Virus record (IMG/VR): IMGVR_UViG_3300031660_000017
Span: 1 to 36,729 of that record
Strand: one strand, 5' to 3'
Origin: a virus
Length of the DNA stretch: 36,729 bases
Part shown: in pieces, positions 30,112 to 36,729 of the stretch
How the letters are laid out: the number at the start of each line of letters is the position of its first letter
How positions within the stretch are numbered: position 1 is the stretch's first letter
Program-made: the position numbers and the translations under genes
Notes under the pieces: generated by a model
Told to the model about the DNA's origin: nothing
What the model saw: only the letters and a program-made list of their open reading frames with translations
Database searches by the model: none

Positions 30112-30528
30112 TTATTGCGCATGAGGATCTAGGTAATCCTGCGGAACCATGGCCTGATGCCTTGCTCTGGCTAACTTATACCTACGGTAATCTGCGAGTG
30201 ATTGCTCACGACCTCCGCGCTGATCAGCTTGATAGATCATGATGATAACTTTATCCTGCTCAATTGTAGCCCTTTGCTCATTAGTAGGGCCAGCAGGCCT
30301 ATCTGAGTCTGGTGGGAATAGCTCACTAACATTAACTCCTGCTGCCTCAGCTATCTCCACTCCGTTAGCACCGCAAGCAAAGCAATTCATTAGCACCGTG
30401 CCATCATCACATTCCTTAATGCCCATGCTTGGCGATTTGTCACCATGTACAGGGCAAAGTGCCATCCATCTACCCTTACCGCTAGGCTTAACTCCCTCTA
30501 GCATCATCAATATTGCTTCTACGCTCAT
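30112..30528 (-). CDS. Stand-alone CHC2 zinc-finger (primase-like) protein
   Basis: A 138-residue protein with CPVH (Cys25, His28) and CFAC (Cys49, Cys52), the CHC2 zinc finger of DnaG-type primases, in an order that fits SGKGRWMALCPVHGDKSPSMGI. The TOPRIM catalytic core is missing. The C-terminal 70 residues are Arg/Lys/Gln-rich and helical. It probably binds single-stranded template or a primase partner. ATGA overlap with the helicase gene shows they are made together. Confidence 0.75.
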   Translation of the reverse strand: MSVEAILMMLEGVKPSGKGRWMALCPVHGDKSPSMGIKECDDGTVLMNCFACGANGVEIAEAAGVNVSELFPPDSDRPAGPTNEQRATIEQDKVIIMIYQADQRGGREQSLADYRRYKLARARHQAMVPQDYLDPHAQ

Positions 30529-32009
30529 GCGACCTTACCCCTTCCCTTTGCCCAACGTATTTGACTGCTTGTTATGTACTTCTGAGTATCATCAGAGATA
30601 CCGTTTACCATCTGAGGCTGGATTGCGTTAGGCCATACCCCATACCTTTCACGATACTTATGTGAGGCCCAGGAATCTTTGTAGTTCTTGCCCCTAGTGT
30701 ACAAAAGCAGCTCACTGTAGAACTTGGTTTTATCTTCCTTGGTATGCTTACGGTTACGTTGCTCAGGTGACAGCTTAGTCAACATCTCGTTAGTAGACTC
30801 CATCTCACGTTGCTTCATGGGCACCTCGTATCCACACTTACAACGAACGCCACACATCTGCTGCGTACACTGTGGGCACTGTCTAGCCTTGGTCTCCTTC
30901 TTGTTCTTAAGTAGATCCTTCTCGCTATACCGCTGATTACCGTCATCCAGTACGTCTGGCACAATCGATTCTGCTGGCCCGTGGCGTCCATAGTTACCTG
31001 CATGATCCAGTACTATAGCCTTTTCCTTGCCTTCTGATATTCTGAGCACACGGCCTATTCTCTGCTGGTACACAATTTTGCTGGAAGTTGGAAAACAGTC
31101 AATACAGCAACTAACCCTTGGTGCGTCATAGCCTGTGTTTAATAGCCGACTACATGACAGTATCATAAACTCACCGTTATCATGAGCCTTGTATATAACC
31201 TCACGCTCTTCTTCGTCCATGTACCCATCGATGTGCTCTGCAGTGATGCCAGCCTCGTTGAACTGCTTCACTAACTCCTTTGAGTGCCTGATACTAGGTG
31301 CGAACGCTATGCTTTGACGACCTTCAGCCCACTTAAGCCAGTTCTTGATGATGTCACCCACCAGCTTTTCGTCCTTCTCGGTAGCATCAGACAGTGACTT
31401 AGGGTCATAGTCAGTGCCACCCGTAGGAAGTGCCCTGCGAGTAACGCTATCTAGGTTAGCCTTACGACCTCCATAGTAATCCACTTCACATAGGTAGCCT
31501 TGGTCTATTAGCTGCTCTGTAGTGATTGGTACCAGTAGGTCATTGAAGTACTTGCCCAGCCCCTTAGAGTAAGGCGTAGCTGATAAGCCGATGAATGGCA
31601 GGTTGTTATACACTTCCATTAGGTTCTTATGCGCTTTATGTAGCGAGTGGATTTCATCCATGATGCAGATGTCGAATATAGGAAGGTGCTGCTTACGTGC
31701 TAGGGTCTGTATAGAAGCTATCTGTACAGGTGCGCTATGGTTAGTGCGCTCATGGTTACCCTGCATAACGCCAACATCGATACCGAATCTATCGAATGTC
31801 TCCAGTGTCTGTTGTACTAACTTAATGCGGTCACAGATAAACATCACTCGTTTACCCTTCTTTGCTGCCATCATTGCTATTTGTGCGGCTACTACCGTCT
31901 TACCAAATCCTGTTGGTGCTGCCAATAAAGGCCTGTTTAGCCCCTTACTGAGCGAGTTCCTAAGCATATCAATTGATTGCGTTTGGTGCGGTCTAAGATC
32001 CATCATCAT
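30525..32009 (-). CDS. Superfamily 2 DNA helicase with C-terminal zinc motif
   Basis: A 494-residue SF2 helicase: motif I APTGFGKT (31-38), motif II DEIH (118-121), motif III SATP (143-146), motif VI QRIGRVLR (316-323). Cys378, 381, 386, 390 and 392 (CPQC...CGVRCKC) form a small zinc site. It is SSL2/RadD-like in layout and probably opens or remodels DNA at replication or recombination. Three ATG in a row at the start; GGAG upstream suggests the first. Confidence 0.85.
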   Translation of the reverse strand: MMMDLRPHQTQSIDMLRNSLSKGLNRPLLAAPTGFGKTVVAAQIAMMAAKKGKRVMFICDRIKLVQQTLETFDRFGIDVGVMQGNHERTNHSAPVQIASIQTLARKQHLPIFDICIMDEIHSLHKAHKNLMEVYNNLPFIGLSATPYSKGLGKYFNDLLVPITTEQLIDQGYLCEVDYYGGRKANLDSVTRRALPTGGTDYDPKSLSDATEKDEKLVGDIIKNWLKWAEGRQSIAFAPSIRHSKELVKQFNEAGITAEHIDGYMDEEEREVIYKAHDNGEFMILSCSRLLNTGYDAPRVSCCIDCFPTSSKIVYQQRIGRVLRISEGKEKAIVLDHAGNYGRHGPAESIVPDVLDDGNQRYSEKDLLKNKKETKARQCPQCTQQMCGVRCKCGYEVPMKQREMESTNEMLTKLSPEQRNRKHTKEDKTKFYSELLLYTRGKNYKDSWASHKYRERYGVWPNAIQPQMVNGISDDTQKYITSSQIRWAKGRGKVA

Positions 32010-32107
32010 TATTATTCTCCACTTTCTTCAGGCAATACTTCTCATTAAGATGGTTAGGGACACCTATTAGATATACCTACCAACAATATGCTATTTGCTT
32101 GATCCAA

Positions 32108-32224
32108 TCACACAATTTGCCTAAACCATTTATCATCCGTGATGGGCTGGTCTGCCCCCTTCTGTGTGTGTCCGCTATCTAGGTTTGTATCTCGGCATTG
32201 CGCTGCGTTGATCAGTCCCATCAT
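32108..32224 (-). CDS. Possible tiny protein, 38 aa
   Basis: A 38-residue frame begins ATGATG and ends in PITDDKWFRQIV. An AGGA lies just before it, with very short spacing. The C-terminal pattern looks coding, but this could be the remains of a longer gene. Low confidence. Confidence 0.3.
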   Translation of the reverse strand: MMGLINAAQCRDTNLDSGHTQKGADQPITDDKWFRQIV

Positions 32225-32392
32225 TCCTGTGCGTGATTGCTATCCCACGTTTTAAGCCAGTGGTTGGCATGAGCTTTGTTTTTTCGAGTGGCAACGCTAA
32301 ATAAACCCACATATTATGTTGGTTCAAGCATGCGAAAATGAGAAGGGATTGCACCGCATAAGAGCGGATGATACACTACGCCTGTGTTGGCG

Positions 32393-32460
32393 CTAGTTTT
32401 CTTCTCTGACTTCGCTGGCTCGATTGGGGCTACAACCCCGTCACCAACACACCCATTCTA
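32393..32460 (+). ncRNA. Structured segment, possible ncRNA
   Basis: A 10-base segment TGTGTTGGCG pairs with CACCAACACA about 50 bases later (one wobble if read on the minus strand, one mismatch on the plus). Inside is a GGGG loop CCCC hairpin. A plus-strand terminator follows directly. Together these suggest a short rightward RNA. Strand is uncertain and it does not fold as a tRNA. Confidence 0.35.
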
Positions 32461-32496
32461 GCCTCTTGATCTTTTACGGTCAAGGGGCTTTTTTAT
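32459..32496 (+). terminator. Rightward terminator in an otherwise leftward region
   Basis: AGCCTCTTGA, ten-base loop, TCAAGGGGCT (one wobble), then six T. It points right although all flanking genes point left. It overlaps the end of the nuclease-like gene. Confidence 0.75.
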
Positions 32497-32969
32497 AGCT
32501 CCTTAAACCACATCGAATCAAGTACATACGATTCTTTGGCATTACCAGAGTTATCATTCACCCTTTCATTGTACGTATGCAACTTAGCAGCACCCCTAGA
32601 TATAGCCTTTTGTATATCCCTTATTGGCGCATAGCATAACCGAGCGAAATCATCGTACTTAACGTCAAATATGATGATGATATGCGGGTATTTAGATACA
32701 TACCTGTCAACATCCTTCTTGTTTAGCGTTATTGCTGAGTGACTATTGATACCATACCTGTCTGAAGTCCTAAACCTAGTCCTAATGGTCTTTAGGTCAG
32801 ATGGCATTACGATAAAGAAGTCATGTGTGTACTTATTCTCTGCCTTTGCAGGGTTCATAAATACAGAGCAATTCGATGCCAGCATCTTCGATACAAACTC
32901 AACCTCAGTCTTATCTCCGTACTCACACCATGCTGACTTGTCTTGGTTGTTGATTGGCTTGTCTATCAC
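32493..32969 (-). CDS. Nuclease-like (PDDEXK-type) hypothetical protein
   Basis: A 158-residue protein starting with GTG (SD AAGGGG). KTEVEF near 20-25, NKYTHDFFIVMPSDLKTI near 46-62 and PHIIIIFDVKYDD near 95-107 give a Glu...Asp...Lys order like the PDDEXK nuclease core, with a strand-rich centre. The place between ninG and a helicase fits a recombination or Holliday-junction enzyme, but the match is loose. It has its own promoter (33026-32998). Confidence 0.4.
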   Translation of the reverse strand: MIDKPINNQDKSAWCEYGDKTEVEFVSKMLASNCSVFMNPAKAENKYTHDFFIVMPSDLKTIRTRFRTSDRYGINSHSAITLNKKDVDRYVSKYPHIIIIFDVKYDDFARLCYAPIRDIQKAISRGAAKLHTYNERVNDNSGNAKESYVLDSMWFKEL

Positions 32970-32997
32970 GGTAACCCCTTCTTGTTAGTGTTAGGGT

Positions 32998-33026
32998 ATT
33001 CTATACAGTTCTGTATGTGATGTCCA
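32998..33026 (-). promoter_or_regulatory. Leftward promoter before the nuclease-like gene
   Basis: Minus strand TGGACA (33026-33021), 17 bases, TAGAAT (33003-32998); each box differs from consensus by one base. It would start a transcript of the helicase and CHC2 genes. Confidence 0.6.
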
Positions 33027-33049
33027 CACTTATGTATAGAACCTGTCCG

Positions 33050-33628
33050 TTAACTGTGCATTTTCTTCTTGAGCTTAAGTTTCCTGGTGAATATCTGCTT
33101 GACCCTTCTAAGGTATTTTATGTCATGCCTTACAATGTCGTTGTTGTGCTCCAGGCTTTCAGTGCGCTCGATGCCAATACGCTCTATAAGCTTGAGGCGA
33201 TACGCCACAATATTACCACCCAAATAACGGTTACATCGTGAACACTGCTTCGCGCAGTTGTGTAAATTAAAGCTCAGATGGCGAGAGGAGCCTCTTGATC
33301 GGTAGTGCCCAGCGTCAAAGTACCCGCCTAGACTGTCATTTGTACCCGTAACGTCACAACTTATGCAAGGTAAGTCCCTATCACGGTACCTGACGTATGC
33401 GTTAAAGGCTGTTTGAGCTTCTACGCGCCACTGTGAGGCTGTTTTAAGCTCTGTCTTTAACTTGGTCAGGGTTTCTTTCTTGCGCTTGTCTGAGGCTGCT
33501 CTAGCGCCCTTTTTACCATGTTCAATCACACAGGCCATAGAACAGAAAAAGCCGAGGGGGACTTTTACGCCCGACTCAGCTATGGAATACTGCTTACAGT
33601 GCCTACATTTCTTCTTAGCGTTCGACAT
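33050..33628 (-). CDS. ninG: NinG recombination protein
   Basis: A 192-residue protein with an N-terminal zinc finger (CRHC...FCSMAC, about 8-35), a Lys-rich helical stretch (about 45-60), and an HNH-like part: CISC (about 89), DAGHYRSRG (about 105), then CSRCNRYLGGN (about 128). This order is that of lambda NinG (Rap), which resolves branched DNA. Length close to lambda NinG. Overlaps the DUF551 gene by 14 bases. Confidence 0.85.
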   Translation of the reverse strand: MSNAKKKCRHCKQYSIAESGVKVPLGFFCSMACVIEHGKKGARAASDKRKKETLTKLKTELKTASQWRVEAQTAFNAYVRYRDRDLPCISCDVTGTNDSLGGYFDAGHYRSRGSSRHLSFNLHNCAKQCSRCNRYLGGNIVAYRLKLIERIGIERTESLEHNNDIVRHDIKYLRRVKQIFTRKLKLKKKMHS

Positions 33629-33806
33629 AAGGTGGTGGCGTAGGTAATATTTGCCAGTGAGTTATATCTTCGATCTCTATACCGTCATCTGTATATGTAC
33701 GCCCATTAATGACAAAACCACTAAAAAACCAGTCCATATCATTTACCATCAAAACACTTACACGCTCTTGAGGCATTACTTTTTCTATATCAATCCATGC
33801 GCTCAT
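33615..33806 (-). CDS. DUF551 small protein
   Basis: A 63-residue protein with the DUF551 pattern: start WIDIEKVMPQERVSVLM, end HWQILPTPPP. These proteins of unknown function are common in phage early regions. Overlaps NinB by four bases (ATGA) and NinG by 14. Confidence 0.7.
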   Translation of the reverse strand: MSAWIDIEKVMPQERVSVLMVNDMDWFFSGFVINGRTYTDDGIEIEDITHWQILPTPPPYVER

Positions 33807-34276
33807 TTCTTCGTTCCTATATAAGTTTCGTAATCAGCCATAGTCTTATCGGTAAACTCTACACTGTACTCAGTGCCTTTAGCGAACAGATACTCTATAA
33901 AGCCTGACCTAACATCTTTATCAAAGCTGCTAGTTGCTGGCCTGCTTGGTATCATAGCTGTACCACATAAACTAGGTATCCATGAATTACCCTCTTTAAG
34001 AGGCTCACCCATCGCTAGCTTCTCCCTAGCAAAGTCGAACACCAGCAGTTCCTTCCATGCTGCAATGCTGTGTTTATTTCCCATAGGAAACACCTGCTTG
34101 GCGAAATCAGCTATCTGAGCGTGATAACACCTAGACTGAGCATTACTACCCTTCACACGACCAAGAGTAAGAGCGACAGGCTCACCACTTCGTAAGCCCT
34201 TATTGGTGGTCTCCCACACTTCTACCATTTCACTCTTGACGTTATCCACCGTAATTAAATATTTAATGTCCGCCAT
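33803..34276 (-). CDS. ninB: NinB recombination protein
   Basis: I start at the ATG at 34276 (157 residues) because lambda NinB is about 146 and the longer frame adds a hydrophobic stretch from the upstream gene. It has R-x-S-x-x-Q-x-x-x-x(W/H) type RCYHAQIADFAKQV, WKELLVFDFAREKL, and a PSRPATSSFDKDVRSGFIEYL block typical of NinB. NinB (Orf) binds single-stranded DNA and helps annealing-based recombination with Erf/Bet-type proteins. Overlaps the regulator by 14 bases. Confidence 0.85.
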   Translation of the reverse strand: MADIKYLITVDNVKSEMVEVWETTNKGLRSGEPVALTLGRVKGSNAQSRCYHAQIADFAKQVFPMGNKHSIAAWKELLVFDFAREKLAMGEPLKEGNSWIPSLCGTAMIPSRPATSSFDKDVRSGFIEYLFAKGTEYSVEFTDKTMADYETYIGTKK

Positions 34277-34484
34277 CTTCTTCACCCAGTGCAAGAAACT
34301 CAGCAACTTCAATATTAAAATATTCAGCCAGCTTAATAGCAAGTGACACTTTCATATCCTTACCACTGCGCCACCTTTGCACCTGATGTGAATGCACTTT
34401 AAAGCTTCTCGCTAAAGAGATGTTACTTACCTTGCCTTTAGCTTGGGCTACCATTAAGCTAACCCCAGTATCTATCGTTTTCAT
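34263..34484 (-). CDS. Cro-like helix-turn-helix regulator
   Basis: A 73-residue protein starting at ATG 34484 (SD GAGGGG five bases upstream; ATG four codons earlier is weaker). SLARSFKVHSHQVQRWRSGKDMKVSLAIKLAEYFNI fits the Cro/C1 helix-turn-helix with a following helix. It is the only repressor-like protein seen, and too small for a CI with a cleavable domain. It may bind the inverted repeats at 34541-34564 or 35844-35880. Confidence 0.75.
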   Translation of the reverse strand: MKTIDTGVSLMVAQAKGKVSNISLARSFKVHSHQVQRWRSGKDMKVSLAIKLAEYFNIEVAEFLALGEEDGGH

Positions 34485-34492
34485 GGTTCCCC

Positions 34493-34633
34493 TCATGCGA
34501 TGTATTGATATAAGCCCACCTTAAACAAGTGGGCTTTTTTGGTACCCTTATCTACGAGGGTACCATATTGAATTAGGTGATGGGTTCTAGCGTTAACTAG
34601 GTTGGCTTTAACGTGACCATCACACGTTTTCAT
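34493..34633 (-). CDS. Possible small basic protein, 46 aa
   Basis: A 46-residue frame, basic and His-rich (ARTHHLIQYGTLVDKGTKKAHLFKVGLYQYIA), ends just before the SD of the regulator. The beta-like alternation looks coding, but the SD is weak. It reads through the hairpin at 34512-34540 and the inverted repeat at 34541-34564. Either the gene or the terminator is real, perhaps both. Confidence 0.4.
   Translation of the reverse strand: MKTCDGHVKANLVNARTHHLIQYGTLVDKGTKKAHLFKVGLYQYIA
34512..34540 (+). terminator. Rightward terminator-like hairpin
   Basis: AAGCCCAC, nine-base loop, GTGGGCTT, running into TTTT. It points right. On the minus strand there is no T-run. It lies inside the possible small gene 34633-34493. 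Confidence 0.4.
34541..34564. repeat. Inverted repeat GGTACCCT / AGGGTACC
   Basis: Eight-base arms with an eight-base spacer, directly beside the terminator-like hairpin and about 57 bases before the regulator start. Possible operator. Confidence 0.5.
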
Positions 34634-34772
34634 AACGGCTTACCCACTAGCCTACACGTCTTTCCGTAGTGTCATGCAAGCCCGATACCGAAGCAGAGCG
34701 GGGACTAAATGCCCACACAATTTGAGCTTCTACGAGAGGCTTGGTGGGCGTATTAATATTGTCGGTCACTAT

Positions 34773-35036
34773 TTAAAACGGAATGTCGCCATCTGCGTCA
34801 AAATCATTAACTGGAGCTACTGTTGGCTGAGACTTAGCTGTCTGCTGATCTTTAACAGTGAAACTAAACGACATAGCAGGCGCTTTAGGATTAGCATCTG
34901 CCTTACGTAACCAGCCAGATACCCAGTACTCAACGCCATTCACTTCAGCACTACCCTTAAACTGCGGGTGTGACTCAGACTTACGGTCTTCGTTCTTCCA
35001 AACTGATCCACGGTTGTTGTTATCATATCCACTCAT
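34773..35036 (-). CDS. Small protein with SSB-like acidic tail
   Basis: An 87-residue protein: N-terminal GSVWKNEDRKSESHPQFKGSAEVNGVEYWVSGWLRK (beta-type), a Pro/Ala/Thr linker, and an end of DFDADGDIPF. The last residues resemble the C-terminal tip of bacterial SSB (DDDIPF), which docks replication and repair partners. No OB fold is evident by eye. It directly follows Erf (one-base spacing), so a helper in annealing or replication is likely. Confidence 0.65.
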   Translation of the reverse strand: MSGYDNNNRGSVWKNEDRKSESHPQFKGSAEVNGVEYWVSGWLRKADANPKAPAMSFSFTVKDQQTAKSQPTVAPVNDFDADGDIPF

Positions 35037-35762
35037 TTACTTCCCCTTCCTATTTGATGCTGCTCTGATTTGAGTTTGTTGCTTACCATTAAAGAATCTC
35101 CAAACATGATCTTCTTCTTCGTCACTAAGGTCATCGAATATCTCACTGATTCCTGCATCGTCATTTGCGCCACACATAGCCACAAGTCCGATTACTACTT
35201 CCTGCATAAGCGCCTTATCAATACGCTTCTTCTTAGGTGGCTCAGATACCTTACCAGCCATACCCTCTAAAGTCATATCGGTACCGACTGCGACCTCAAT
35301 GTCCGCACCCTTATTATGTGCTGCAACTTGGTAATCGTTATCGATATCCATTTCAGATTCATCGATTGCGAACAGGCCGTTCAAACAATACTTACGTGCG
35401 TAGGAACTACATGAGCCAGAACCCATCGCTGGATCTTGACCCTTCTTAACTGATGCTTCACGGGCATACGCCGAGGTAACTATGGAATCCTTACCATCCG
35501 TTAGAGTGGCAGTAGCCTTAATGTAAGTGCGCTGGGTCTGAAGCTTAACCATCTTATCCCCACTACCTAATAGCTCGTCCTCCAATATGCCGCTAAATAC
35601 GATTTCATCGTTAAGTAGCAATACCAGATCACCTAACAAAGGCTTGACCGCTAATAGGATATCTTCGGCACTCCTATAGTTGAATCCACCGAACTTACTC
35701 ACCTTGCCTTTAGGTGCCTTTAGTTCTCGCTGAACCCTTCTTAGTTCTTCGTATATACTCAT
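35037..35762 (-). CDS. erf: Erf-type single-strand annealing protein
   Basis: A 241-residue protein with the Erf hallmarks: GKVSKFGGFNYRSAEDILLAVKPLL (about 19-43) and the GSGSCSSYARKYCLNGLFAIDE block (about 118-140). The C-terminal part is acidic and variable. It anneals single-stranded DNA for recombination and circularisation. AGGAG eight bases before ATG and a strong promoter (35825-35797) make it the first gene of the leftward early operon. Confidence 0.9.
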   Translation of the reverse strand: MSIYEELRRVQRELKAPKGKVSKFGGFNYRSAEDILLAVKPLLGDLVLLLNDEIVFSGILEDELLGSGDKMVKLQTQRTYIKATATLTDGKDSIVTSAYAREASVKKGQDPAMGSGSCSSYARKYCLNGLFAIDESEMDIDNDYQVAAHNKGADIEVAVGTDMTLEGMAGKVSEPPKKKRIDKALMQEVVIGLVAMCGANDDAGISEIFDDLSDEEEDHVWRFFNGKQQTQIRAASNRKGK

Positions 35763-35796
35763 ACTTACTGCTCCTAATTACTTATAGTGCCAAAGT

Positions 35797-35825
35797 ATTT
35801 TAATACTATGGGATCAATTAGTCAA
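35797..35825 (-). promoter_or_regulatory. Strong leftward early promoter (erf)
   Basis: Minus strand TTGACT (35825-35820), 17 bases, TAAAAT (35802-35797), each box one base from consensus. The erf ATG lies 34 bases downstream of the -10. Confidence 0.8.
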
Positions 35826-35843
35826 CAGTACGGTATAGCTAAT

Positions 35844-35880
35844 TAGACAAGTATGTATTGTAATGTTGTTGATTTGTCTA
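35844..35880. promoter_or_regulatory. Inverted repeat TAGACAA...TTGTCTA, candidate operator
   Basis: Seven-base arms at 35844-35850 and 35874-35880, with 23 bases between. The right arm overlaps the first two bases of the rightward -10. A protein bound here would control the rightward promoter and could also reach the leftward one. Confidence 0.55.
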
Positions 35881-35884
35881 TAAT
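35879..35884 (+). promoter_or_regulatory. Rightward early promoter -10 (TATAAT)
   Basis: Perfect plus-strand TATAAT. The -35 is weak (TTGTAA at 15 bases, TATTGT at 17). It starts the rightward operon; the ATG is 30 bases downstream. Confidence 0.55.
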
Positions 35885-35914
35885 ATAGATGTAGTTAATT
35901 AATTGGAGAGTTAC

Positions 35915-36208
35915 ATGAAAAGGTCTAACCCTGACTACAGCGAGCAAGATATATTAGAGGCCCAGGATGACTTGTTCTACGAGTTGCGTAGCACAGGCAG
36001 TGTTTATATATGCGAATCACTGTTCACCATATGGGAAGTTCTTGAAGAGGTTGATGAAGAGAGCAAGGATACTATTATCTCAATGCTGGTGATCGGCAAT
36101 GACGAGGCTAAAGAGTACGCCATAGAGGTACTATGGAATAAGTTTAAGTCTGACTTTGACTCCGAGGTTATAGCAGCTCACCTAACGAATAAAGGGGAGT
36201 CCTACTAA
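35915..36208 (+). CDS. Hypothetical acidic protein, 97 aa
   Basis: I start at ATG 35915 with GGAGAG upstream; a TTG frame from 35903 is less likely. The protein is acidic, helical, with YSEQDILEAQDDLFYELRS and a later LEEVDEESKDTIISMLVIGNDEAKEYAIEVLWNKF pattern. No cysteine cluster or membrane segment. First gene of the rightward operon. No known family. Confidence 0.65.
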   Translation: MKRSNPDYSEQDILEAQDDLFYELRSTGSVYICESLFTIWEVLEEVDEESKDTIISMLVIGNDEAKEYAIEVLWNKFKSDFDSEVIAAHLTNKGESY

Positions 36209-36477
36209 TGGCAACTAAGAATGACATCACAGGTGATTCATTAATCACCAAGCCAGCCACAGATAAATACCGTGACGGATGGAGTACAGCATTTACCAAG
36301 CCTCCAGTTGGCGAAGATGTTCGCCCTAAAGACCGTGTTAAGCAGGGCATTAGTGGTCACTGTGTCATAGAAGATTGGCCTGAATCAAAACCCAAGGGTC
36401 AGCGAATCGTCCTTAATATCAATGGGCAATACATATCCCTTGATCCAACAGATACCATCACAATTAAATACGAATAA
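36208..36477 (+). CDS. Hypothetical small protein, 89 aa
   Basis: ATG overlaps the preceding stop as TAATG. The 89-residue protein is mixed charge: a flexible N-terminus (DSLITKPATDKYRDGWSTAFTKPP), and a beta-type C-terminus (GQRIVLNINGQYISLDPTDTITIKYE). No recognised family. Second gene of the rightward operon. Confidence 0.6.
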   Translation: MATKNDITGDSLITKPATDKYRDGWSTAFTKPPVGEDVRPKDRVKQGISGHCVIEDWPESKPKGQRIVLNINGQYISLDPTDTITIKYE

Positions 36478-36489
36478 GGAGTTTTGGTT

Positions 36490-36729
36490 ATGAGTAAATC
36501 ATACGAAAGTAAGAATGACCTTGAAATGCACTGGATACCAGTACGCCATGGCTGGATCCTTGATGACGGCGATGACGGCGCTAGTGCTTTCCTTTATAAA
36601 GATGGTGAAATGATCGAGATTCACTCCCTTGTAGGTAAATGGACTTGTATATCAGTTAACAACCTATCTTTTATTGCCGAAAGGCTAGGTGACTTTGCCC
36701 TACAGATTGAAGAGTTTGAGCACGATTTG
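36490..36729 (+). CDS. Hypothetical protein, N-terminal part (continues at base 182)
   Basis: ATG 36490, with AAGGAG upstream. The frame runs to the window end, and joining at the redundancy continues to 286 for 114 residues in all. The N-terminal part is SYESKNDLEMHWIPVRHGWILDDGDDG. At 36676 this copy has G (Ala) where the left copy has T (Ser). No known family. Confidence 0.75.
   Translation, partial: MSKSYESKNDLEMHWIPVRHGWILDDGDDGASAFLYKDGEMIEIHSLVGKWTCISVNNLSFIAERLGDFALQIEEFEHDL
36549..36729. repeat. Right copy of terminal redundancy
   Basis: Equals 1-181 except for 36676. Shows the sequence is a closed unit of 36548 bp. Confidence 0.95.

Larger units (their letters stand above)
32010..32492. 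other. Intergenic region with structured RNA candidate
   Basis: About 480 bases between two leftward genes. It holds a small possible gene (32108-32224), a paired structure (32393-32460), a rightward terminator (32459-32496), and a 10-base partial copy of the 11-bp repeat in the opposite direction (32240-32249, CTATCCCACG). No tRNA fold fits. A role as origin or non-coding RNA is possible. Confidence 0.5.

Noticed and set aside
32393-32475. Possible tRNA on either strand
   Set aside because: The outer 7-bp stem fits, but the T-arm is not next to it and there is no GTTCRA loop or anticodon arm.
34647-34769. GTG-started 40-codon leftward frame between the SSB-tail gene and the small basic gene
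   Set aside because: No SD and no overlap signal; the residues show no pattern of a folded protein.

Overview
The window is one essentially complete genome of a tailed double-stranded DNA phage of lambda-like, siphovirus-type organisation, about 36.5 kb. The first 181 bases reappear as the last 181 (1-181 = 36549-36729) with one mismatch (128 T, 36676 G). The molecule is therefore circular or circularly permuted, or was assembled past its own start, with a unit length of 36548 bp. The gene cut at the left edge is the end of the one that starts at 36490. Gram-negative envelope features (Sec signal peptides, a candidate lipobox, M15 endolysin), clear Shine-Dalgarno sites and the gene set suggest a Gram-negative host. 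A marine gammaproteobacterium is my guess, not proven. I see no integrase, excisionase, CI-type repressor, DNA polymerase or tRNA.

Layout. (1) A rightward operon starts near 35879 and runs 35915-36729, then through the junction into 2-787: five small genes of unknown function, one possibly DNA binding. (2) A long leftward late operon runs 25534 to 774: terminase small and large subunits, gpW-like protein, portal, a prohead protease-major capsid fusion with a strong internal start, a terminator, connector genes, tail tube, gpG/gpGT tail chaperone with an A AAA AAC slip site, tape measure, tail tip and J-like protein, a fibre and adhesin set (two glycine-rich paralogues, a 20-residue-repeat protein, an S74 fibre), a cluster of five secreted proteins, and a lysis cassette. 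(3) A 25.6-28.3 kb block of small leftward genes has different base composition, many CTGCAG sites and a GP88-like cysteine protein, and ends in a terminator. (4) A repeat-rich intergenic stretch, and an isolated gpZ-like tail gene bracketed by 11-bp repeats. (5) A leftward early replication and recombination block, 35762 to 29447: Erf annealing protein, a protein with an SSB-like acidic tail, a Cro-like regulator, NinB, DUF551, NinG, a nuclease-like protein, an SF2 helicase, a stand-alone CHC2 zinc finger and small regulators.

How it works together (inference): divergent promoters around 35797-35884, with an inverted repeat between them, switch early leftward and rightward transcription. Erf, NinB and NinG make recombination-competent DNA. 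Late transcription starts near 25566 from a promoter with a perfect -10 and no good -35, so it probably needs an activator. Dosage of capsid and tail-chaperone products is set by internal initiation, a post-capsid terminator and frameshifting. The most unusual parts are the secreted gene cluster with a chaperone-like/subunit-like pair (2392-5060), the repeat-bracketed gpZ-like gene (28595-29474), and the paired glycine-rich adhesins.
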